This document shows, one piece after another, positions 16,369 to 25,286 of a stretch of DNA of 64,000 bases. The notes beneath the pieces are model-generated. The model ran no database searches. It saw only the letters and a list, made by a program, of their open reading frames with translations, and was not told where the DNA came from. The DNA is taken from contig BAIF02000066.1 in assembly GCA_000509105.1 (NCBI GenBank), forward strand, positions 1 through 64,000, in the 5' to 3' direction. This DNA comes from Clostridiales bacterium VE202-21 (lineage in GTDB: Bacteria > Bacillota > Clostridia > Lachnospirales > Lachnospiraceae). Position 1 is the first letter of the stretch. Every line of letters begins with the position of its first letter. The position numbers and the translations under genes were made by a program.

Positions 16369-17334
16369 ATGGATAAGAAGGGTTTAATATTTGACATACA
16401 GGGATTTTCTGTACATGACGGTCCCGGAGACAGAACTCTTATATTCTTAAGCGGCTGTCCGCTTCGCTGTGAGTGGTGTGCAAATCCCGAGGGGAAAAAG
16501 CTGAAACAGAATCTGTTATTTACTTCCGGCAGATGCAAGGCAGTGCAGAATCATTGTAAAAGCTGCGTGGCTGCGTGCCCGCGCGGCGCGGTTACCATGG
16601 ATCCGGAAAGCGGATTACCGAAGATCCAGCGGGCGCACTGTGTCGACTGTAAAGAGTATCAGTGCACGAATGCGTGTAATTATGAAGCGCTCCGGGTGTC
16701 AGGCACGTATTACACACTGCAGGAACTGATGGATGTGTTAAAGCGGGATAAAGATTTTTGGGGAACCGATGGCGGTGTCACCTTTAGCGGCGGGGATCCT
16801 TTCGTGCAGTGGGAATTTCTTTTAGAGGCATTGAAGGAATGTAAGAAAAATAACATGCATACGGCAATTGAGACATCCGCTTATACGGATGAAAACATAT
16901 TCCTAAAGGTATTAGAGTATATTGATTTTGCTTTTGTAGATATCAAGAACATGGACTCGCAGGCACATAAGGCAAAAACAGGCGTGGGAAACGAGGTTAC
17001 ATTAAGAAACCTTCGGGCACTCAAAAAAAGTGGCTGGAACGGAAGAATAATCCTACGTACACCGATTATTCCTGGATTTAATGACAGTGTGGAAAATGCC
17101 CAAAAAACAGCAGATTTTATGAATGAGAACGGATTTTTTGAAATCAATCTTCTGCCGTTCCACAGACTGGGAACATCCAAATGGGAGCAGCTTGGCACGG
17201 CATATAAGTATAAGCACCAGGAAGCATTGTCAAAAAAGGACTTGGAATACCTTCAGGATGTGTATTTCGATAAAGGAATTGCCTGTTATCTCGATACGGA
17301 TATTGTATATAATTTATCTGCCATACAGAAGTAA
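16369..17334 (+). CDS. hpdA: 4-hydroxyphenylacetate decarboxylase activating enzyme
   Basis: Radical-SAM activase that installs the glycyl radical on HpdB. It has the activase signature GPGDRTLIFLSGCPLRCEWC with CxxxCxxC for the SAM cluster, then an inserted ferredoxin-like region with further cysteines (HCKSCVAACPRG and HCVDCKEYQCTNAC) for two extra clusters, typical of the activases of fermentative glycyl-radical enzymes. GGVTFSGGDP and DIKNMDSQAHK are further family motifs. The length of 321 residues is normal. The ribosome site AGGAGGG directly follows the MITE copy, so expression depends on read-through of that hairpin or on a promoter within the element. Confidence 0.93.
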   Translation: MDKKGLIFDIQGFSVHDGPGDRTLIFLSGCPLRCEWCANPEGKKLKQNLLFTSGRCKAVQNHCKSCVAACPRGAVTMDPESGLPKIQRAHCVDCKEYQCTNACNYEALRVSGTYYTLQELMDVLKRDKDFWGTDGGVTFSGGDPFVQWEFLLEALKECKKNNMHTAIETSAYTDENIFLKVLEYIDFAFVDIKNMDSQAHKAKTGVGNEVTLRNLRALKKSGWNGRIILRTPIIPGFNDSVENAQKTADFMNENGFFEINLLPFHRLGTSKWEQLGTAYKYKHQEALSKKDLEYLQDVYFDKGIACYLDTDIVYNLSAIQK

Positions 17335-17362
17335 AATTTCATGAAATTAAAAGAAAGGAGCG

Positions 17363-17410
17363 GAAATCCAGATTGCTATTATTGATAACAATCTGGATTT
17401 CTGCTATATT
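17363..17410 (+). promoter_or_regulatory. hairpin overlapping a promoter before the PocR-LuxR regulator
   Basis: GAAATCCAGATTG (17363-17375) and CAATCTGGATTTC (17389-17401) form a perfect 13-bp stem that could end the hpd transcript. TTGATA (17382-17387) and TATATT (17405-17410) with a 17-bp spacer make a promoter whose -35 sits in the loop of the palindrome. The same sequence could therefore be a terminator or an operator. An orphan AAAGGAG lies just before it. Confidence 0.55.
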
Positions 17411-17455
17411 TGTTGTATAACTTTATAACCGTATCGAAACATAGAAAGGTGTCAT

Positions 17456-18172
17456 ATGGATAAAATTGCATTAAGGTGGCTTCAGTCTATTGGAAAAGAA
17501 CAAGTACAGACCTTTCAGGATAATTTTGCGGCAAGTTACAATATCAGCCTGTGTCTTCTTTCGATAGACGGAGAACCGTTGACTGTCTGGTCAAATGAGT
17601 CTTTGTTATGTTATAAGCTTCAAAAAAACAATTCCACAGAATGCATTTCCTACAGAAAAGAGTCTATTGCAGCAATGCTCAAAAAGAGGGAACCGATTAT
17701 AGAGTACTGTTACACGGGCCTGGCTTACTTTTTGTATCCGATATTTTATGACAACGACATTATTGCTTTTTTCATCGGCGGCATGGTTTCGCTTTCAGAA
17801 GAAAAAAATGAAATTTACGAAAAGTTTTCTGTTAATTATATGAAGAAATCTGACCTGGAGAATATTCTAAAGTTTCTCTCCAGTATTCTTGCTATGATCC
17901 ATATGCCGGAAGCGGCGGGTGGTTTCGCAGCTCACAACAGTCACCTATACACTCAGCTGATGAAAAGATACGGCCTAACAGATCGGGAAATAAGCATCAT
18001 CGATTTTTTGATGAAAAGAAAGAGTAATCTTGAGATTGCCGAAAGTCTTTTTATAAGTGAAAAGACTGTAAAGACACATGTAAGTAACATTATAAGAAAG
18101 ATGAATGTAAAGAACCGAATTGATGTGATGTTGATTTGTCAGGAACTGGACGCTGAGGAAATCAAGAGGTGA
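17456..18172 (+). CDS. PocR-domain LuxR-type transcriptional regulator
   Basis: A 238-residue cytoplasmic regulator. The N-terminal 150 residues match the PocR sensory domain (FQDNFAASYNISLCLLSIDG, then conserved cysteines in LLCYKLQ, TECISYR and IEYCYTGLAYFLYPI), a PAS-like pocket thought to bind small hydrocarbon-type ligands. The C-terminus is a LuxR/GerE helix-turn-helix (LTDREISIIDFLM, then IAESLFISEKTVKTHVSNII). This pairing of domains directly after the hpd operon suggests it senses an arylacetate or p-cresol and activates hpdB, whose promoter lacks a -35. That link is inference. The following kinase gene starts 3 bases after its stop. Confidence 0.82.
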   Translation: MDKIALRWLQSIGKEQVQTFQDNFAASYNISLCLLSIDGEPLTVWSNESLLCYKLQKNNSTECISYRKESIAAMLKKREPIIEYCYTGLAYFLYPIFYDNDIIAFFIGGMVSLSEEKNEIYEKFSVNYMKKSDLENILKFLSSILAMIHMPEAAGGFAAHNSHLYTQLMKRYGLTDREISIIDFLMKRKSNLEIAESLFISEKTVKTHVSNIIRKMNVKNRIDVMLICQELDAEEIKR

Positions 18173-18175
18173 CGC

Positions 18176-20201
18176 ATGTCTATTAATAAAAGGCTCATAA
18201 TTTTTAATTCTGTAATCATGATCCTGTCCATGCTGCTTGTCCTGCTGGTCTCCAATCGTGCACTGAATAAGATGCTGGATAATTCTGTAAAGAATTATCT
18301 GAATACATCTGTGTACGCGGCAATGGAGATTCGGGATGCCCGTTTGAATGAGATGGAAAAAGGGGCCTCTCTAATTATCCGTTTAGATGATGTCAGAGAG
18401 TTTTACCAGGCGGGGAATCAGGAGCAGCTTGCCGCAAGTTTATCAGACTTAAAACAAGAATACGAGTATCTTGATCTGGGCATGTTCGTGGATGCATCGG
18501 GAAATGTATTGGCACATATGGTAGAAAACGCGGATCGTGCGGGGAAGATATCGCTCCTATATAGAACAGGCCCCGGGCCGTGTGATCAAAACACAGTGCG
18601 TGGCAGACCTGCGCGATATATTTGAGAAGGGAAGCGGCCTGGCAGAAAACTATGCGGTTACGCTGGAATCCACAGGAGAGCTCAGTTATGACGGCCTTGT
18701 GGCGATCGTAATTTTCCCTGTCAAGGATACGGATGGGCAGGTACTGGGATATCTGATGCTGGGGGATATCATCAATAAGAACAGTTACTATACCACAGAG
18801 TACACTGAGATTATACCGGATTCTTATCTTACCATATCTCTTGACGATCTAAGGATATGTTCCAACATTTTTTCGGAAGATAAAAGTGATTATACAGGGA
18901 CAACAATACCGGATATTACACAGGGGACAAAGACGGGGAATGAGATCTATTTTGGTTCTGAATATGCGCCGATCGGAGATAATTATTACTTTCTTTATAA
19001 ACCTCTGAAGGGATATTTTGATGACTTTCAGGGATATCTCAGCGTGGGGATTCCAGAAACTATATTTGTAGAGATGCTTTCTGTGAACCGGAAGATTGTA
19101 ATTACGGTAATCTGTATTACATTTTTTATTATCCTGGTATCCAGTATTCTATTCGGAAAGAGTATCACGAAACCAATCCGGGCAAGTGCCGACATTGCAC
19201 GGAATATCTGCCAGGGAGATTTTACAGTGGCGCACGGCTATGGGAATATGAATAATCAAAGCCGTGAAACGAAGGAACTGCTGGTTGCAATGGAAGAAAT
19301 GGCTGAAACTCTTTATCGAAACAAAATGGATATTGAGCAGTACATAGATGAGCTTGTGAAAAAGCATCAGGAAGCAGACAGTCTTTCCCAGCAGCTGATG
19401 GAGATGAATTCTACTCTGGAACAAAAGGTTGACGCAAGAACCATAGAACTCCAGCAGACGATTGAAGAGCTGAAAGAGTCAAATCAGGTGAAATCGCGGT
19501 TTCTTGCAAACATAAGCCATGAACTGAAGACGCCGCTGACCGGAAGCATTAATGCATCGGAACTGCTGCTGGATGAGCTTTTCGGTACGCTCAACGAACG
19601 GCAGACCAAGTATGTAAAAAACATCTGGCTCTCCAGTAACCAGTTATTACTTTTGATCAATGATATCCTGGATCTATCTAAGATAAATGCAGGGAAACTG
19701 AATGTGAATCCTGCAGAATGTCTTGTCAATGAGGTGTTGGAAGAAGCAATTGGGATAGTAAAAAGTACCACATATAAGAAATCTATCGAACTGATTACAT
19801 CGGTGTCACCGGATGATCTGGAAGTATGGGCGGATAAGAAACTGCTGAAGCAGATTCTCTATAATCTGCTGTCCAATGCGATCAAATTTTCTCATGAAAA
19901 CGGTACGGTCACTATTTCAGCAGAGAACGTCAATTGTCCGGATAACGGCAGAAAGTATGTAAAATTCTGTGTTTTGGATCGGGGGATAGGAATTGATGAA
20001 AAGGATTTGGAACGGGTATTTCTCGAATTTGAACAGACAGACAATTCTTATTCAAGAGAATATGGCGGAACCGGCCTTGGACTGCCGCTTTCCAAGAAAT
20101 GGGTGGAGGTCCAGGGAGGGAAGATAGAATTGCACAGCAAAGTGAATGTGGGGACAGAGGCCATCTTCTATCTGCCGGCAGCAGAAGAGCAGGAAATATA
20201 A
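18176..20201 (+). pseudogene. hybrid-sensor-type histidine kinase interrupted by a frameshift
   Basis: Two frames together encode one membrane sensor kinase. Frame one (18176-18625) gives an N-terminal membrane segment and the first part of a Cache-like sensor, up to AHMVENADRAGK. Frame two, shifted by +1, resumes as RVIKTQCVADLRDIFEKGSG within about 18540-18600 and continues through a second membrane segment (VITVICITFFIILVSSILFG), HAMP, a coiled coil, HisKA with FLANISHELKTPLTG, and HATPase (NLLSNAIKFS, DRGIGI, GGTGLGLPLSK). One extra base would explain it. Either the gene is newly broken or this is a sequencing error; the kinase half alone is intact but would lack the sensor. Confidence 0.8.
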
Positions 20202-20218
20202 ATATGGGGGCGCATGAG

Positions 20219-21103
20219 ATGGAAAAAATTCTTGTGATAGATGATAATGAAGTGATTTGCGATATGCTGTATGATGTACTGAATGAGTGGGGGTTTTGTG
20301 TCGAAAAAGCATATCAGGGAATGAAAGCGCTGCCGCTTGTGGATGAGTTTCAGCCGGATCTGGTATTGCTGGATGTTATGCTGCCCGGCATGAACGGTTT
20401 TGAGATATGCAGACGAATAAAATCCGACCCGGAGAAAGAACATATTGCAGTTATATTACTTACGGTATTAAGTGATGTAGGCGACAGGATGCAGGCGGTC
20501 AATGTGGGCGCCGATCTGTTCCTGAGCAAGCCCGTGAATTACAAGGAACTCCGAAAGCAGATCGGATATCTGCTGGGGAAGAAAAAGAGGCTTGCAGACA
20601 TGGAAAAGGCGGAGAGTGTTTGTCAGTTCATTTTAAACCTGGTACGGTATATGGATTCGGAACTATACAGCCAGGCCAAAGAAGTGAAAAGATATTGCGA
20701 CCGTCTGCTGCATATTTTAAACTTTTCAGAAAATGAAAGAGTGGAAATTGAACTTGGAATCGCGTTTCATGTATTTGGGGAATTTGTAATGTCTCATGGA
20801 ATAACAAGAGATGAGCTTGAAGACATGATTGCACCACTGAAGCTCTCAGGGCGGATTGTACCATATCTGAGAGACGAGCAGAGCGAAATGTTCGTTGATC
20901 CGGACCAGAAAAATGTAAAAGTGCTCCGGATTGTTGAGAAGTTCTGTGAGTTTAAGCGGGAAGGAAAAAACAATGAGGAGGCGCTGTCTGCACTGGCGGT
21001 CATGGTGCCCAGGGCGGACAAAGAGCTGCTGGATGGACTAAAGCGTCAAATCAGTGCAGAAAAATTTATGGAGAATCTGAAATCCGGAAAAGAGAGTATT
21101 TGA
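20219..21103 (+). CDS. response regulator with degenerate HD-GYP-like output
   Basis: Receiver domain (residues 1-120) with Asp52 in LVLLDVMLPGMNG, acidic pair at 8-9 and the conserved Lys in FLSKPVNYKEL. The remaining 170 residues look like a helical HD-GYP domain: YCDRLLHILNFSENERVEIE aligns with the family, but the metal-binding HD motif expected there reads FHVFGEF, and no GYP is present. Cyclic-di-GMP hydrolysis is therefore unlikely; a protein-interaction role is more plausible. ATG 20219 follows GGGGG; ATG 20204 in the same frame is possible. It starts 17 bases after the kinase stop and is its likely partner. Confidence 0.78.
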   Translation: MEKILVIDDNEVICDMLYDVLNEWGFCVEKAYQGMKALPLVDEFQPDLVLLDVMLPGMNGFEICRRIKSDPEKEHIAVILLTVLSDVGDRMQAVNVGADLFLSKPVNYKELRKQIGYLLGKKKRLADMEKAESVCQFILNLVRYMDSELYSQAKEVKRYCDRLLHILNFSENERVEIELGIAFHVFGEFVMSHGITRDELEDMIAPLKLSGRIVPYLRDEQSEMFVDPDQKNVKVLRIVEKFCEFKREGKNNEEALSALAVMVPRADKELLDGLKRQISAEKFMENLKSGKESI

Positions 21104-21138
21104 GAACAATCTATGGTTATAAGAGGTTGGAAGAAAGT

Positions 21139-21172
21139 TGGTCCTTCGCCGTTGGGCGGGGGCCTTTTTACT
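21139..21172 (+). terminator. terminator of the PocR/kinase/regulator operon
   Basis: GGTCC..CGCC pairs with GGCG..GGCC around GTTG and is followed by TTTTTA. It lies 36 bp past the response regulator stop. Confidence 0.8.
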
Positions 21173-21442
21173 TAATAGAAAAGTTCGCTGATTAAGTTAA
21201 AAGGCCTTTCGGAGTATGCTAAACTTTGGGATGTGGGAACAAATGTTGTATAAATGTTCTAAAAATAGTTCGATATTGTTGTAAAATTTAGATAATTGAC
21301 GATCATATAGATTCAGTGCTAAAATAATAACATCATAGGAGAAATAAATACTAGGCAAAAAAACCGACAATATAATTTGAACTTTGAGTCTAAGAGGAAA
21401 TGGATTGACAGGCACACCCGGCTGGTTCAACAGGAGAATAGA
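21173..21442 (+). promoter_or_regulatory. promoter region of the ROK/M24/ABC operon
   Basis: TTGACG at 21296-21301 and TAAAAT at 21320-21325 with an 18-bp spacer form the likely promoter, leaving a leader of about 110 bases. A/T-rich sequence precedes it. I see no clear operator palindrome for the ROK repressor encoded at the far end of the locus. Confidence 0.6.
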
Positions 21443-22396
21443 ATGAAGATAGCAATTGGGATTGACGTGGGAGGAACCAACACAAAATACGGCGTATTAA
21501 CAGAAAACGGAAAACTTATAAAAAAACTGTCCACGCCAACAGACTGCACGAATGGCGGAAGGCTCTTTATGGAAGAGATCGCGAAAACAGTTTTTCATAT
21601 AGAGGAAGCGCTTAAAGGTGAAAAATATCAGACGGCAGGCGTAGGCATCGGAATGCCGGGGCCGGTTCTTACGGATGGAAGAGTAGAGAACTGTGTAAAC
21701 CTGAATTTACAGGATATGTATCCTGAGGCTGTCCTAACAGAAATGCTGAACGGTATATCCGTAAATGTCGGAAACGATGCGAATGTAGCAGCGCTTGGAG
21801 AACTATGGAAAGGCGGGGGAAAAGGTTATGACAGTATCGTGTTCATTACGTTGGGAACAGGCGTGGGAGGAGGGGTAGTCTTAAACAACCGGATCGCGAA
21901 CGGCTCCAAAGGCCTTGCCGGTGAGATCGGGCATATTGTTGTCAATCCATATGAGACAGATTTGTGCAACTGCGGGAAACGGGGGTGTCTGGATCAGATC
22001 GCCTCAGCCAAAGGCATAGAGCGTATGGCAAGGCAGATGCTGGAGTTTACGGACGCAGCCTCTGTTTTGAGAGACACAAAAAGGCTGAGCGCAAAGTCTA
22101 TTGTGGATGCTGCCAGGGAGGGAGATACACTTGCATATATGATCTTAGACTATTGCATGAGTTTCCTTGGAAAATGTCTGGCAGACGTCAGTTATGTGAT
22201 AGACCCCCAGGTGTTTGTCATAGGAGGAGGAGTCTCCCAGGGTGGGCGTATTCTGACAGACATGATTCAAAGGCATTATCAAAAAGAAGCAACGTTAGTC
22301 AAAAAAAAGACGCCGGTCTTACTTGCCAAATTGGGGAATGACGCCGGAATATACGGGGCGGCGAAGATGGTGTTTGACAGGCTGGAACACAGATGA
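21443..22396 (+). CDS. ROK family sugar kinase (glucokinase-like)
   Basis: A 317-residue cytoplasmic kinase without a DNA-binding domain. It shows the ATP loop IGIDVGGTNTKYGVL at the N-terminus, the catalytic region NDANVAALGELWKGGG, and the ROK zinc motif CNCGKRGCLDQIAS. ROK kinases phosphorylate glucose, N-acetylated hexosamines or similar sugars. ATG 21443 follows AGGAG; the longer frame adds 22 unrelated residues. As first gene of a locus with a ribose-type ABC importer it probably phosphorylates the imported or released sugar moiety. Confidence 0.9.
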   Translation: MKIAIGIDVGGTNTKYGVLTENGKLIKKLSTPTDCTNGGRLFMEEIAKTVFHIEEALKGEKYQTAGVGIGMPGPVLTDGRVENCVNLNLQDMYPEAVLTEMLNGISVNVGNDANVAALGELWKGGGKGYDSIVFITLGTGVGGGVVLNNRIANGSKGLAGEIGHIVVNPYETDLCNCGKRGCLDQIASAKGIERMARQMLEFTDAASVLRDTKRLSAKSIVDAAREGDTLAYMILDYCMSFLGKCLADVSYVIDPQVFVIGGGVSQGGRILTDMIQRHYQKEATLVKKKTPVLLAKLGNDAGIYGAAKMVFDRLEHR

Positions 22397-22420
22397 GAAG
22401 CAAATGAAGGAGAAACAAAT

Positions 22421-23824
22421 ATGTTAATACAAAGGCAGCAGATAAAATATGATTACATACAGAAACCCGAGGCAGAGGCCGCATCGTTCCCGGTAGATTT
22501 AACCGATAAGACCATGGAAGATCATAGACATAAAATCCTGGAAAAAATGAAGTGTGATAATCTGGACTTCCTCTTTGTATATGCAGATCGGGAACATGGA
22601 GGGAATTTTGGATATCTGACGGGTTTTGAGCCCCGATTTGAGGAGGCTGTGCTAGTCATCCATCAAAACGGGAAGGCTTGTCTTCTGCTAGGAAATGAGA
22701 GTCTGAAAATGGGAGGCTGTGCAAGAATTAAAGCAGATGTGATACATGTACCTCATTTTTCGCTCCCAAACCAGCCCATGGAGACAAAGTATACGCTGCA
22801 GGAGCTGATCAGGCAGGCTGGAATCAAAGAAGGCATGCGGGGAGGAGTGGTCGGATGGAAGATGTTTACTTCAAGGTATGAAAATAACGAAAAAATATTT
22901 GACGCGCCTTATTTTCTTGTCAATGTTGTAAAAGATATGACAGGCCAGACAGGGGAAATTTGCAATAAAAGTGACCTGTTTATCCATCCCGGATACGGTG
23001 TGCGTACCCGTGTGAACGCAAATGAGGCAGCCCACTATGAGTTTGGTGCCTCCAACGCGGCAGCTTGTATTATGCGGTTGATGGAAGAGATCCAGGTAGG
23101 AAAGAGTGAGCTTGAATTAGCCGGATATTTAAATCCGGGAGGGCAGCCCCTGGCCGTACAGACGATCTGCGCCACGGGGGAAAGATTTACCAACGCAGTA
23201 ACAGCCCCTAGAAATAAGCGCACGGCCCTGGGAGATAAATTTTCCATGACAATAGGGCTCAGGGGAGGCCTTTCATGCAGAACAGGATTTATTGCCCACG
23301 ACGAGACTGAGCTGCCAAAACCACAGAAAGAATATCTGGAACATGTTGTGAAGCCGTACTATGCGGCCCTCGCAACCTGGTATTCTACTATACGAACAGG
23401 GATTACCGGCGGGGATATCTATGAGGCAGTAGAACGGACAATACCAAAGGCAATTTTTGGATGGTCTTTAAATCCGGGGCACTTTGTCTCAGGAGAAGAA
23501 TGGCTCTCTTCTCCGTTTTACCAGGATTCTGACATCAGGCTGGAGAGCGGGATGATGTTTCAAATGGATATCATCGTTTCTGTACCGGGATATGCAGGTG
23601 CAAATGCAGAGGATGGGATCCTGCTGGCAGATGAAGAATTAAGAAAGCAAATTGCAGTGCAGTATCCGGATATGTGGGGGCGTATGCAAAAAAGAAGGAA
23701 ATATATGACAGAGACTTTAGGAATCCCATTATCCGAAGATGTCCTGCCAATGTCGGGGCTGTGCGGCTATATCAGACCCTATCTTCTGAATAAACAAATG
23801 GCCTTGCATGTGTCATGCAGATAG
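22421..23824 (+). CDS. M24/creatinase-fold protein lacking canonical metal ligands
   Basis: A 467-residue protein with an N-terminal creatinase-like domain (DNLDFLFVYADREHGGNFGY) and a C-terminal pita-bread fold. In metallo-members two aspartates lie in patterns like DxG...SDxTRT; the corresponding stretch here is DKFSMTIGLRGGLSCRTG, with neither. NPGH and AEDGILL retain the family His and one Glu. It resembles creatinase-type members, which hydrolyse C-N bonds without metal, more than Xaa-Pro peptidases, so amidinohydrolase- or amidohydrolase-like chemistry on the imported compound is possible. Function unknown. The start follows AAGGAGAAAC, 25 bases after the kinase. Confidence 0.75.
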   Translation: MLIQRQQIKYDYIQKPEAEAASFPVDLTDKTMEDHRHKILEKMKCDNLDFLFVYADREHGGNFGYLTGFEPRFEEAVLVIHQNGKACLLLGNESLKMGGCARIKADVIHVPHFSLPNQPMETKYTLQELIRQAGIKEGMRGGVVGWKMFTSRYENNEKIFDAPYFLVNVVKDMTGQTGEICNKSDLFIHPGYGVRTRVNANEAAHYEFGASNAAACIMRLMEEIQVGKSELELAGYLNPGGQPLAVQTICATGERFTNAVTAPRNKRTALGDKFSMTIGLRGGLSCRTGFIAHDETELPKPQKEYLEHVVKPYYAALATWYSTIRTGITGGDIYEAVERTIPKAIFGWSLNPGHFVSGEEWLSSPFYQDSDIRLESGMMFQMDIIVSVPGYAGANAEDGILLADEELRKQIAVQYPDMWGRMQKRRKYMTETLGIPLSEDVLPMSGLCGYIRPYLLNKQMALHVSCR

Positions 23825-23982
23825 ACATATGTGCGACAGGGTAAGGTAAAGGAGATATACTTTTGCCCGCTTACGCTGGAGCGGGGAAAAGAAAAATATA
23901 TCTATGGCTTTATAGGAATACGGTGCGAAAAATTATGAAGCCAGAAAAAGTAACCAATGAGGAAAAAGTAAGGAGGAAGCGT

Positions 23983-24984
23983 ATGAGAATAAGAATCAAA
24001 AAACTAGCGGCACTTGGGTTTGCAGCACTATTGGCATTACAGCTTGCAGCCTGCGCAGACAGCGGCACGCCCGCGAAATCAGAGGACAGCACCACAGAAA
24101 GCAAAAAAAGTACAGAGAACGGTGCAGAAGGCGATGTGAAATTTGCCACCATTATGGTTACCAACAATGACTGGGCCATGACACTGGCAAAAGCAGGGGA
24201 AGATGCCTGCGCGCAGTACGGATATGAGCACATCACCATGAACCCGGAGAATGACATTCAGAAGCAGATTGACCTTGTACAGAGCTGCATCAGCCAAGGC
24301 GTTAATGGGTTTTATATTCAGACCGTTGACAGCAAAGCGATCGCACCGATCTTAACACAGGCGGCGGAAAAAGGGCTTTATGTCTTTACGATGACGGACA
24401 TGAAGGACGCACTCGAATCCTATGACAATGTATTTTTTGCGGATTATGACCACAAGGCGGCTGGAGCAAAATCGGCAGACGCGGTTGCAGAGGCACTGGA
24501 CGGAAAAGGCAAAGTCGGTATAATTGCCGGCCTTGCGGGCGCAGACAATACCACCCAGAGGTCGGAAGGATTCAGGACACAGATCAAAGAAAAATACAAC
24601 GGCATTGAAGTTGTAAATGAAATTAACTGTGACTGGGACCGTGCGGTGGCTATGAATGCGGCAGAAGATATGATCACCGGAAACCCGGATATCGGTGCTT
24701 TTTACTGCATGGGTGAAGAAATGGCATGGGGTGTTCTGGAAGCGGTTCAGAATTCGGGTAAGGATATCAAAGTTGTAACGATTGATGCGTCATCACAGAC
24801 CGTGCAGATGGTTATGGACGGTGAAATGTACGCTTGTATCGGCTGCCCGCCAAAAGCATTCTCAGCCCCCGCAGTAGATATGCTGCATGACCTTCTTGAT
24901 GGCAGGAATGTTGATCAGATATACGGCGTAGAACCAACCTATATGACACAGGAGACAGCATCTCTGGATCAGGCAGACTACTAA
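23983..24984 (+). CDS. ribose-type (Peripla_BP_4) ABC substrate-binding lipoprotein
   Basis: Binding component of the following transporter. The signal peptide MRIRIKKLAALGFAALLALQ ends with lipobox LAAC; a low-complexity linker (residues 23-50, Ser/Thr/Glu-rich) follows. The mature protein has the RbsB fold: CISQGVNGFYIQTVDSKAIA, then VGIIAGLAGADNTTQRSEGF and IGAFYCMGEEMAWGVLEAVQ. ATG 23983 is chosen because AAGGAGG precedes it and it starts the signal peptide. The 333 residues are typical. The ligand is not predictable from sequence; it is probably a sugar or a sugar-like polar compound. Confidence 0.9.
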   Translation: MRIRIKKLAALGFAALLALQLAACADSGTPAKSEDSTTESKKSTENGAEGDVKFATIMVTNNDWAMTLAKAGEDACAQYGYEHITMNPENDIQKQIDLVQSCISQGVNGFYIQTVDSKAIAPILTQAAEKGLYVFTMTDMKDALESYDNVFFADYDHKAAGAKSADAVAEALDGKGKVGIIAGLAGADNTTQRSEGFRTQIKEKYNGIEVVNEINCDWDRAVAMNAAEDMITGNPDIGAFYCMGEEMAWGVLEAVQNSGKDIKVVTIDASSQTVQMVMDGEMYACIGCPPKAFSAPAVDMLHDLLDGRNVDQIYGVEPTYMTQETASLDQADY

Positions 24985-25286
24985 AATAACGCACGGCATA
25001 CCGGAATAAGTACAGCAGAATGGACAGGGTTGATTTCAAAAATGTATAAAGCGGACAAGTTTCTTTGATATAAGTAATCCCGTTCCCTATTTCAAGTATT
25101 CTTAGGGGAATCTCAGACAGAGAATTCTAAAAAAAGGTCTCTGTGGTAACAGTTCAGTCTCGTCTGAACTGTTGCTCTCTGTGTGGCAGCGATGGGAAAG
25201 AAAGTCAGGAAAGCTTGTCCGTTTCATTTTTGCATTACAGCAGATTGCAGAATCAACCTTAGGGGAAGAGCATGGGAGGAGACCGC
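24985..25286 (+). other. intergenic region between binding protein and ABC ATPase with a 10-bp hairpin
   Basis: No gene is seen. AACAGTTCAG (25148-25157) and CTGAACTGTT (25164-25173) form a perfect stem with loop TCTCGT; there is no U-run. This may partly attenuate, leaving more binding protein than transporter. A near-identical stem occurs at 62832-62861, far away, so the sequence may be a small repeat. I saw no strong promoter. Confidence 0.55.
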
